Source: Adiantum capillus-veneris | Taxonomy: Eukaryota > Streptophyta > Polypodiopsida > Polypodiales > Pteridaceae | Direction: 5' to 3' | DNA: 64,000 nt | NCBI GenBank assembly: GCA_014529385.2 | Contig: CM043971.1 | Span: 57,604,709-57,668,708 of the forward strand | Shown here: positions 10,807-20,762 of the stretch, one piece after another | Layout: each line of letters begins with the position of its first letter | Position numbering within the stretch: position 1 is the stretch's first letter | The notes under the pieces: generated by a model | Told to the model about the DNA's origin: nothing | Seen by the model: the letters and a program-made list of their open reading frames with translations, nothing else | Database searches by the model: none | Position numbers and translations under genes: made by a program

Positions 10807-10842
<36 letters not shown>
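10807..10842. repeat. 36-G homopolymer
   Basis: An uninterrupted G run followed by CTTGTACACC. Either a true tract with G-quadruplex potential or an assembly artefact. Confidence 0.9.
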
Positions 10843-12027
10843 CTTGTACACCCTCTATAGCACATGCATTCAAGGGGTAGTTAAAAACTCCCTCCCTATA
10901 TATTTTTTTGTTAAAAAAACCCCCTTATGGACCACGTTTTATAATAAAGTATCCCTTATGTCACAAAGCGTTTACTATTTCAAATAAAAATCCCTTATGT
11001 AGCTCTAAAAGAAATAATTAACCTTTATGTTGAACTCACATGCTATTTTACATAACTTTTTTTGTGACCCACATCTCCCCCTCCCTTGCCATCAAGCTCA
11101 CCATATTCTATAAAGTTAAATGGTCCTACACATAGGAAGTGAAAATTCCTTTTAGCTTTGTAAAAGGAATATTCCCGCAACCAAATGTAGCACACAACAT
11201 TTGCAAAAGAGTAAAAGTGAATATGACAACGTATTGTAGCAGAAGTCTGGGTATGTTTGCGACACTGAAAGTATGGCCATATAAAAATGGTGATGGTGAG
11301 TCGACCATTTATAGCCACTATAGTGTATCAAGTTCTCAGGTACATTGTATCGCAAATACCATACCCATTACCAACTTCCACTACTTCTCTTCTACTCTAT
11401 GAGGCACACAACTAATTCACTCATGCCATAAACATTTAGATAATCTTTGTGAATGGTTATAACAAAACAATCTCCAGGTGGAGCTCGCTTGTTCATAGAA
11501 TACAAGATCTTCTTTTTTGTTAGCAAGAATCAATTACTTGAATAAAATGGTTTCTATGCATTACCCTCTGTAAAATGGTTTCTATAATCATGTATGTCAC
11601 TCAGTAATATCTAAGGTCTGTGATAAAATCTATGTTGATAAGAAAAAAATTTCTCAATGATGATGGAAAGGATTACAAGTTGGAGCAGGTTCTCTTCTTG
11701 AGCATACATACAATGAGATCTTTGTTATCCAAAATAAAAGAGTCCTTCTCAAACTAGAGTCATTATCTTTTATACCTAGGGTTTCCAAATGGCCTAGCTC
11801 ACATAGGCCTTTACAAATATCATAAGAGAATTACAAATCAAAAAATAAATCTACTAATTTGGAATCATGATTTGCAAATGGCTTGTGTACACATGCTTGA
11901 AAAAAGAATATCGTATAAAGTACAAAAATGTGGTCTTTCGATAGGAGGGGGTCAATATGTTGATATGGCCAAATACTCCCCGTTTCTAGATGATATATCT
12001 CCTAGTCAATGAGCCATTCGTCCAATG
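10843..12027. other. Anonymous AT-rich DNA, no gene
   Basis: No coding or repeat structure that I can support up to the target site of chromovirus 1 (CTTTG at 12028-12032). Confidence 0.5.
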
Positions 12028-12683
12028 CTTTGTGTAAGGTCTCTGACCCGACTCAAAAAGAGCACCATTGTACCATGAAATGAACATAATAGAAAAAGTT
12101 ACTATTTTTAGCAGTTTTTCGAATTCTGAGAGTGCCATGATGTTTACAATGTTTTAAAGCTTCAAAATGTGAATTAAAATAATTTTTGTAAAAAAAATCC
12201 AAAAATAGAAAGTTTTTGGTCACCCGACCCGTCCAGTTTTGGCCATCTTGAAAAACTGCACCCGTATCCCAAATTTGAAAAAAATACATTTTCGAACCCG
12301 GGGGCTGCTAAATATGGCAGGTACTCGGACCAGTACGCCTTAGTTAGAGCTTAGTATAGCAATTTTCGGCATCAAATTCCGACTCGTATGACCCATTTTA
12401 GCCTAAAACCAAATTTTCCAAAAATTTCGGCGGAGGCATCGGGGCTCGAGGCTGTGTGGGAGCAGGTTCCAGGCCACTCTGAGCCAGCTTTAGCAGCTAG
12501 GGGGCGCCCTCTTGCCTTGTGGGAGTTGTAGGGAAGTTTCCAAGCTAGAGAGTGGGTGTGAGAGCCAGTTAAACTGACCAACTGGACACTTGGTGGGTAG
12601 GCAACTAAACTTGCCAATGCATTAACTGAGTGCTCACTCAGATGCTTATAGCAACCCAGATCGATTTTCAGCCTTGAGGACCC

Positions 12684-12692
12684 TATTTAAAC
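12684..12692 (+). promoter_or_regulatory. Possible TATA box of chromovirus 1
   Basis: TATTTAAAC upstream of the CT/CA tract; in the 3' LTR the same place reads TATTTCAAG. Weak match. A second TATA-like TATAAA lies directly before the LTR ATG at 13631. Confidence 0.35.
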
Positions 12693-12695
12693 GTG

Positions 12696-12759
<64 letters not shown>

Positions 12760-13630
12760 CTCACACACACACACACACACCTACACACACCTTGGGAGGT
12801 GCTGCCGGCGCACACACAGTTTTTTAAGGAGAAGCAAGGAGGGAGGTGCTGCCAAAATTCTCATCTTGAGGATTCATTGGATCATAAAATCAAGAGGATT
12901 CTCAGCCCCTAAGCACGGTAATCATGGTTTAATTCCTGCTCTTCTTAATTCTCTTCATTATTCTCCAAATTCCTCGTCTACTATGCTTAATCGTAGCTAT
13001 AATTCCCAATAGCTGCACTCTAAATTTACATAGCTATATTCCATTACATAATCATCATCTAAATAGCTAATTTATGCAGCCATTCATCATTCTTAATCAA
13101 TGATTAATACATGATTGGAAGAGAATTCTCTCTCTAGGCAGCATATTTAATTAATTGTCAGCTGGTAACAATGTAGATTTGATGAAATTCATTCTTTTAC
13201 CACTCAACAGTGTTGTAATTAAATTAGATTCATTTTTCTCACACATTAAGATATGATTAAGGTAAAATTAATCCTTCATTAGGCCACTAAGAAAAGAAAA
13301 TTTTATATCACCTATGCATGCGGTAACTCTGCATCTTTCTTATTGCACTAGTAAAGTGATTGAGCTTGTCTAATTATTTTCTCTTGTAAATTAAGTAGTA
13401 AAATTTTGAAATTCCTTAATCATCTGAGCCAAGTAATTAACTTTAGAGCCGGTTCCCATAGGATAACTAAAGTATTACCCATAAAAATTAGTAGGTCTCG
13501 AAGGAAAAATCTAACCCTCTTGCATAAGGAGGATTGATCAATGATTCTAATCTGCCATTTGGTTTGTCATGATGCTCTTTAAACTTAGCTCTTTTTCTTC
13601 AAGTTTATCATTTAAAGTAGTGAGTATAAA

Positions 13631-13771
13631 ATGGCCCCGGTTAAGAGAACTCGCTTCGGTGGTGCCCACGACTGCGAGGCGGGAGCGAGCAATGTGAATG
13701 AAAAGGGAAAAGCTCCCATGGACGAACAAGCACCGGCCATCTCACGAGCCATTGACGAAGAAATGGAAGAG
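13631..13771 (+). CDS. Putative LTR-encoded first exon (upstream ORF)
   Basis: ATG followed by 47 open codons, a basic start (MAPVKRTR) and an acidic end (DEEMEE), running exactly into GAG|GTAGGT, a good plant splice donor. The same frame is open over the same length in the 3' LTR (21608-21748), with few differences. Splicing to the acceptor at 14968-14969 (GTGTTGCAG|GAAGAC) joins codons in phase 0 and removes 1198 nt that include the LTR end and primer site. Chromovirus 2 has a counterpart exon also starting MAP-KRTR and ending near MDEQ. Function unknown. Inference from donor, acceptor, phase and conservation; no transcript seen. Confidence 0.6.
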
Positions 13772-14858
13772 GTAGGTCACAATTTTATTTAGTTGTTTAA
13801 TTAAAATTGCACACGTTTGGCTAGGAAGAACATAACCCCAAACAAGTTGGAGAAATCGGACAGAAACCTCGGCATTCGAATTCATTTGTATATTAAAGTC
13901 TAAAGTAGGAAAGAATGATTGATGGATATACTGTTTACAATAGGAAAGAATGTCTGCTAGGGAAAATTTAGCTCGGCATGTTCATTCTATTTCCAATGTT
14001 GAACTAGTCCTGATCCCCCTCCTGATCACAGGGGGCAGAGTTCCTCGTTAAGGGCTCTTGAATCCACGACTTGCTTTCTATGCGGTGGATACCCACGACT
14101 TGCTCTCTATGCGGTGGGAACCCACGTCTTGCTTTCTATGCGGTGGGAGTGTCCATGTCATGCTTTCTATTGGGTGGACATACCTAGTTGTATGGGCAGC
14201 TAGGCGACAACGGGAGGAGTAAACTCTCGCTAGAGGGGCGATGTTGTACCTCCAGAACATTGGAATTTTAATGAATAAGTTTTGAGTAGAATTTTTACTA
14301 GAATATTGTCCTTGTGCCGCTTTGCAATACTGATTGAAGAATTGTCTTAATGAACATTGTGATTCGAAATTTAATCAAGGAATGTTTATGTTGAACAATC
14401 ATTGTGGTAGTAATTAGGACACACAATGAAGTGTGAGTGTGGGGGTGGAAACTGGGGGCTTGGCTCAGGTTGCCAATGCCTATGAGAAGGGTGGTCCCGA
14501 TTGGTCGGGAACTCTCTGTCCCCATAGTGTTTAAATCGATACTAGTAATACTCATTGCCCCTAGAGCAGCGAATTCTCAAGTGTGCGTGCCTCTGAAACA
14601 TGGGGAAAAAGGAACTCGGGATTTCTCTCCTCTTGGAAGGTGGATCTTAGGATCGCTAGATAGGTAAAGTACGCTTCCCCTACGAGGTGGAGCTAGATCG
14701 CACTACTAGTAGGCTCGAACTCGACTCACTTTGTGATGAGAGATCGTCCGCTAGAGCTGAAACCTGAACCACTTTGTTTGCTTCCGCTTTAGATCTAGTG
14801 GCCACCAGGTTCACCATCAGATTCGTCGTTTGGAACGGCGGGGTGGGGACCTCACACC

Positions 14859-14871
14859 TAGTATCAGAGCC
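14859..14871 (+). other. Primer-binding site of chromovirus 1
   Basis: TAGTATCAGAGCC, a Met-type site with one change (usual start TGG), two bases after the LTR end. Confidence 0.85.
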
Positions 14872-14969
14872 TAGGTTAGGCTGAGAAATAAAGTCGTATT
14901 GTTTGAATATTTAAATGGAACTAAAAGTATATAGGTAGTTGATCCGAATTGCTTGCATTGGTGTTGCAG

Positions 14970-15474
14970 GAAGACCCCGTGCTAGAATATCGAAAGTTCC
15001 AAGTGTTTGAGCTTATTTATGAGCAAGCTCAACGATCCCCAGTTTACCAATTCAGGCGAGATTTCATGGAGATACTGATGAAGTCTCATACGCCACACTC
15101 CACTCGCATCGATAGAGGATGGGGACTTTGATTGGAAACTTGCAGAAGGGGTTTACTACATCAACGCTCGGAAGCTAGGATGCCTGGATACCGATTTGAA
15201 GAAGATACATTGGGGAGAAGAGTTGAGGGTGGTGGAGTTATTCTACTTGCTGCCTACCCGATTGGACCTGACTCTCTCAGGCGACACCAATCAAACCATC
15301 AACGACTGGCTCTTGGAAAAGGTCACCAATGTGATCCCAGCGAACAGAGTCAGAACTTTTGGAGTACCAAAAGAAGAATCCCGGCTTGATATCTTAGTTT
15401 ATTATCCACTCAAGGATGAGTACAGAAACTACTTCACAAACAAAGTAGTGCATCATGTGAACACAATCTCCTAG
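14970..15474 (+). pseudogene. Putative second exon of upstream ORF, frameshifted
   Basis: After the acceptor at 14969 a frame opens with EDPVLEYRKFQVFELIYEQA and ends at 15131. Coding continues in another frame from about 15112 (DFDWKLAEGVYYINARKLG, then KKIHWGEELRVVELFYLLP) to a stop at 15472-15474, so there is one frameshift near 15105-15115. Chromovirus 2 has a matching peptide in the same place (26774-27229) with shared spacing: KF..F....E.A, FR...M..L, ST, then INA/IDA, L, LK. It is not Gag, which lies further downstream with its own knuckle. I do not recognise the domain. Confidence 0.6.
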
Positions 15475-15723
15475 GTGTATCTTATACGCAATCCAAAAAG
15501 CCATGTAATAAGTTGATCATCGGTTATCCTAAACCTTGAGGGGTTTCGATTGTAATAAATTTTCATTAATAAAGTGCTTTTTGTCTCTAAATCTCTGTCT
15601 CTTGATAAAGTGGGATCTTGAATTTTATTTAAAGTCTCATGTTTATTTTGAAATCCAAGTAATGGTATCAAGAATCTCGTATAACCCATGTAGGCACCGC
15701 CTATTGCTCTATACTCGGCAACG

Positions 15724-16644
15724 CAAGAGAAGAATCTCCTTCTTAAGCAAGCCCAGCCTCCACTCTTTAAGGGCGAGGGGGCAAATGTGGAGAGAGATGT
15801 GGAAGTGTGGATGGAAGCCATGGACGATTACTTTGAAGCTGCGGGAATCCAACCCGTGAATCAGACTATGCTTGCGATGTTCCGCTTGTCTGGCGATGCC
15901 AAGATATGGTGGAAGCACCATTGCAAGGATTTGGATATTAAGGGATCTTCCCAATCCTAGGAAGACATCAAAGCTGCAATAATGGGACGTTATTTACCAC
16001 CTGCCTATAAAACCTTGAGGATGAATGAATTCTTTTCGCTTCGGCAGTTGACTTCATCTGTCGAAGAGTATTATACAAAGTTTGTCACTCTTTGGAGATA
16101 CGCTCCTAAGATGACCTTGGAACAACAGGTGGCGAGGTTCTGCCGAGGGCTAATCGATCCTTTGAATACTCGGTTGGAAGCTCTCATGCCGACAACACTA
16201 CAGGATGCCTTGTTGAGGGCCAAACCTCTAGCTCTTGAAGTACAAAAGGTTAATCAGAACAAGAGGAATCATTGGGCAAAGAGGGCAAGGACGACTACTT
16301 GGAATAACAGACCAGCCAATCAGGCATATGACCAACGTCCTATTGTGGCTACCACCACAACCATGGAGTTCCCAGATGTTCGATGCTATGGTTGCGGCGA
16401 ATATGGACATTACAGATCCAAGTGCCCCAGGAACACTCAGGCAACCAACGCCAATGCCATACCCTTGAATACCCATGGGCGTGGCCAAGTTAATGGAAGA
16501 GGAGGACGAGGAAGGATGAACAGAGGGCGAGGGCGTGGAGCCACCGCCAGAGTGAATGCCGCAGTAGTACAACCAACTGTGGGTGATGAAGAAGTGGAGA
16601 GAGCAACCCTGCATGCTGCAATTAACAACCCCAATGGTTGCTAG
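15724..16644 (+). pseudogene. Gag of chromovirus 1
   Basis: Gag starting around QEKNLLLKQAQPPLFKGEG, with the retrotransposon Gag core GDAKIWWK, RYLPPAY, VEEYYTKFV and ARFCRGL, a CCHC knuckle CYGCGEYGHYRSKC and a basic RGRGRG tail. TAG at 15958-15960 replaces a Trp codon that chromovirus 2 keeps (SPSWERMK there), and TAG at 16642-16644 separates it from the protease in the same frame. No clear initiator ATG lies upstream (an ATG at 15688 is followed directly by TAG), which fits translation from a spliced leader. Confidence 0.85.
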
Positions 16645-18518
16645 CAATACACAGTCATTCATACGCCAGGATCTCTCAGAGGTGAACAAGTTAACTTCCT
16701 TATAGATTGTGGTAGTACTCTTTCATTTCTTTCACCCAGATGCATGAGGAAGCTAAAGCTAGATAAGTATCCAACAAGCAAGCTAGTTGTAGAGTTAGCA
16801 AACGGCAAGGAAGTAGTATCTCAACACTCTGCAGGAAAAATCGACTTTGATTTAGGGGGACACCCAACTTCTGCCCAATTTCGAACCCTACCCTTAGGAT
16901 TCTTTGATGGGATACTAGGGATGGATTGGCTAAAGCAAAACAAGTCCCACATCCATTGTGCACAAGGGAACTTTACCTTTACAGATAACTTGGGTAATGA
17001 AGCCTTAATCCAGGGGGAAAATGGGAGACCTAGGGTTACTATAGTTAAGTCCAGCAGACTCTTGAAGGGACTGAGAAAGGGGCAACAAATTTATGCGGTA
17101 AAACTCAACAAGGTGGACCACTCAGATACCTCACTTCGACCAAACTGGTTGAGGGAGTACGATGATGTATTCCCTGAAGACCTTACGAATCTTCCACCAC
17201 ATAGAGAGGTTGATCATGAGATTGAGACTATCCCTGGATGTGAACCTATCTCAAAAAGACCTTATAAAATGTCACTTCCAGAGGCCATCGAACTCAAGGA
17301 ACAACTTAGGCAACTTATTGAGCAAGGATTCATTCGACCTAGTACTTCTCCTTGGGGTGCACCAATTCTTTTTCAAAAGAAGAAGGATGGAACCTTAAGG
17401 CTATGCATAGATTACCGTGGACTAAACCAGGTAACTGTCAAGAACAAGTATCCAATTCCAAGGATTGACGAACTCTTGGACAGACTCCACGGCGCCAAAA
17501 TGTTTACAAAGATTGATCTAAGGTCAGGATATTACCAAATCAGGATCAAGGAATCAGATATTCCAAAGACAGCTTTCAACACTAGGTATGGACACTATGA
17601 ATTCACAGTAATGTCTTTTGGTCTAATAAATGCTCCTGCAAGCTTCAATCGACTTATGCAGGATATTTTCAGACCTTATCTGGATGATTTTGTATTGGTT
17701 TTCTTTTATGACATTCTGATCTATTCTAAGAACGAGGCAGATCATGAAAAACATGTTCGCAAAGTGCTTGATCTTCTTACGTATGCAATGCTAACTTAAA
17801 GCGAGCAAATGTACCTTCTGCTCACCAAAGGTCAATTATCTTGGATTTGTCATATCGGCTGAAGGGATTTCAGTGGACCCAGACAAAGTCAGGGACATCG
17901 TTGATTGGCCTCAACCATCCACCGTCAGCGAAGTAAGAGGATTTCTTGGAATAACGGGATGGTACAAGATTTTTGTCAAGGATTATGCACGTATTGTTGC
18001 ACCTTTGACGGAACTCCTGAAGAAAGGAATGAGGATCGAATGGAAGACTGAGCAGGAGTCTAGCTTTGCTAAGCTAAAAGAATTCTTGGTCTCAGCTCCT
18101 TTTAAAGCTCCTAGACTTTAGTAAGGAATTTGAATTAGCGACCGATGCTAGCAAATTTGCTCTAGGCAGAGTTCTTACTCAAGAAGGAAGACCGGTGGCG
18201 TATACTTCGCGAAAGCTAAGGGATCATGAGAAGAATTATCCTACTCATGATCTAGAACTTTTAGCGGTTATACATGCGCTGAAGTTATGGAGACATTATC
18301 TTCTTGGGCGCAAGTTTCAGCTAGTGACAGATCACAAGAGCTTAAAATGGATTTTTACGCAACCTATTCTCAATATGCGACAACGACGATGGATAGAGCT
18401 ATTACAGGAATATGACCTTGACATAAAATATAGACCAGGGAAGAAAAATGCAGTTGCGGATGGTCTTAGCCGAAAATCCTTTCTCGGAGCTATCTCTATT
18501 CCAAATAACCCTATCTGA
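16645..18518 (+). pseudogene. Protease, reverse transcriptase and RNase H of chromovirus 1
   Basis: Protease with [13 protein letters not shown] (the usual DSG/DTG reads DCG, as in chromovirus 2) and [10 protein letters not shown] with [63 protein letters not shown] and [19 protein letters not shown]. The catalytic box reads FFYDIL where chromovirus 2 has FFDDIL, so one catalytic Asp is Tyr. Frame is lost near 17780 by a small deletion, resumes at 17810-18121 and again at 18122-18518 (RNase H: ATDAS, TSRKLRDHEKNYPTHDLELLA, TDHKSL, DGLSRK). TGA at 18516-18518 ends it. Catalytically dead. Confidence 0.88.
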
Positions 18519-19675
18519 GATAGAATCAAAGAAGCTTCCTTGGTAGATCCAGAGTACCAACGTATAGTATCATTAGTTCCAGAGAATAAGATGCCTGAAG
18601 CTAAAGATTACTCTCTTATGGGAGGATGTCTTTACTACAGACATAGACTCTGTCTACCCAAAGATCCAGCTTTAAAGAAGGCTATTCTATATGAAGCACA
18701 TGATAACCCTACATCTGGACATCCAGGCTATGCTAAGACTCTTCATGCTGTGAGAAGGAGTTATTTTTGGTCTGGAATGAAAGGAGACATACTTCGCTAT
18801 GTGAGGCAATGTCTTTCTTGTCAGCGGATAAAGGCCAAAAGAATCAAGTTATCAAGGCAACTTCAACCTCTTGACATACCCTAGATGAAATGGGAATGCA
18901 TCAGTATGGATTTTGTTACAAGATTACATGCTACTACAGGAGGTTATGATTCTGTTTTCGTGGTTGTTGATATGCTCACAAAAGTGGCTCATCTAATACC
19001 CGTAAAGACAACCTTTACTGCTTCAGATATTAGCCGGGTATTCATCAAGGAGATTTTTAGGCTACATGGTCTACCCAAGCGCATCATCAGTGATAGAGAT
19101 GCCAAGTTTACATCAAACTTTTGGACTTCTCTTTTCCAATCTATTGGATCACAATTAGCCTTCAGTATAGCGTATCAGCCGCAGACAGATGGGCAAACTG
19201 AAAGGGTTAATCAAGTCATTGAGGACATTCCCAGAGCCTATTGTTCGCAAGAGCCAAAGAAGTAGTTACAATATCTACCTTTGGTGGAGTATGCTTATAA
19301 TTCTTCCGAACACAGAAGCATTGGAATGTCACCCTTCAAAGCTCTTTATGGACAGGACTGTTTAGAACCACTGAACTTTTCGGATCCAACCATCAAGGTA
19401 GAAGCCTCTAGGAAGATGCTAGAAGATATGGAAGCTCAGACTAGAGCTATTCGCCAAGACATTCAGGCCGCTCAGGATAGACATAAGCACTATGCAGATA
19501 AGAACCGTTCCGAAAGAACTTTCAAAGAAGGGGATAAGGTTTTTCTGAGAGTCCACCCAAGAAAAACAACTTATCACTAGGTAGATATAAGAAGCTACGC
19601 CCAAGGTATTGTGGACCATTCGAGATTGTTAAGGTTGTAAGTGACCAGACCTAGAAGCTAAAGTTACCTGCAAAC
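18519..19675 (+). pseudogene. Integrase of chromovirus 1
   Basis: H2C2 zinc domain (HPGYAKTLHAVRRSYFW...CLSCQ), then core with Asp in SMDFV, Asp in ISDRDAKF and Glu in QTERVNQ, so the DDE triad is preserved. Stops: TAG 18882-18884 (chromovirus 2 has CAA), TAG 19263-19265 (chromovirus 2 has TGG), and a frame change near 19560. Confidence 0.88.
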
Positions 19676-19945
19676 TTGAAGGCACATGATGTATTTCACG
19701 TCAACTTACTCAAACCTTATATCCCTAATCCTGATCAATTCTTTGACTCAGATGAGATAGTCATTCCAGCACAAGGAGTTCTCGAGCTCCAACCTGACTA
19801 TGTACTTGAAACAAGGGAAAGGAAGTTACGCAACAGACCTATCACGGAGCATCTAGTAAAGTGGAAGGATTACCCTGAAGAAGATGCAACTTGGGAGGAC
19901 AAACCAACGTTCATAAAAGATCACCCAAACACATTCTTGAGATGA
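19676..19945 (+). pseudogene. Integrase C-terminal part with chromodomain
   Basis: FHVNLLKPYIPNPDQF followed by a chromodomain: LETRERKLRNRPITEHLVKWKDYPEEDATWED, given here by its key residues W in KWKDY and W in TWED. Chromodomains on plant Ty3/gypsy integrases are thought to steer insertion to marked chromatin. The frame is open for 89 codons to a normal end at 19945; an upstream TAG (near 19650) and a frameshift separate it from the integrase core. Confidence 0.9.
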
Positions 19946-19966
19946 GGACATCTCAAATTTTTCATG

Positions 19967-19976
19967 TTGGGGAGGT
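19967..19976 (+). other. Polypurine tract of chromovirus 1
   Basis: TTGGGGAGGT directly before the 3' LTR. Confidence 0.75.
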
Positions 19977-20641
19977 TGTAAGGTCTCTGACCCGACCCAA
20001 AAAGAGCACCATTGTACCATGAAATGAACATAATGGAAAAAGTTACTATTTTTAGCAGTTTTTTGAATTCTGTTACTGCCATGATGTTTAGAATTTCTTA
20101 AAGCTTCAAAATGTAAATTAAAATAGTTTTTGTAAAAAAATCCAAAAATAGAAAGTTTTTGGTAACCTGACCCGTCCAGTTTTGACTGTCTCGAAAAACT
20201 GCACTCGTACCCCAAATTTGAAAAAATGCATCTTCGAACCCCGAGGGCTACTAAATATGGTAGGTACTCGGACCAGTACGCCTTAGTCAGAGCTTAGTAT
20301 AGCAATTTTCGGCATCAAATTCCGACTCGTATGACCTGTTTTAGCCTAAAACCAAATTTTCCAAATATTGTCCGAGGAGGCACCGAGGCTCAAGGCTGTG
20401 TGGGAGCAGGTTCCAGGCCACTTTGAGCCAGCTTTAGCAGCTAGGGGGCGTCCTCTTACCTTGTGGGAGTTGTAGGGAGGTTTCCAAGCTAGAGAGTGGG
20501 TGTGAGAGCCAGTTAAACTGACCAACTGGACACTTGGTGGGTAGGCAACTAGACTTGCCAATGCATTAACTGAGTGCTCACTCAGATGCTTATAGCAACC
20601 CAGATCGATTTTCAGCCTTGAGGAGCCTATTTCAAGGTGCG

Positions 20642-20672
<31 letters not shown>

Positions 20673-20677
20673 ACATG

Positions 20678-20762
<85 letters not shown>

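Larger units (their letters stand above)
12033..14856 (+). repeat. 5' LTR of chromovirus 1
   Basis: 2824 bp. Contains a weak TATA (TATTTAAAC, about 12684), a CT then CA microsatellite (about 12697-12790), a short ATG exon with a splice donor (13631-13771), and a run of GCGGTGG-type short repeats around 14070-14170. Confidence 0.93.
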
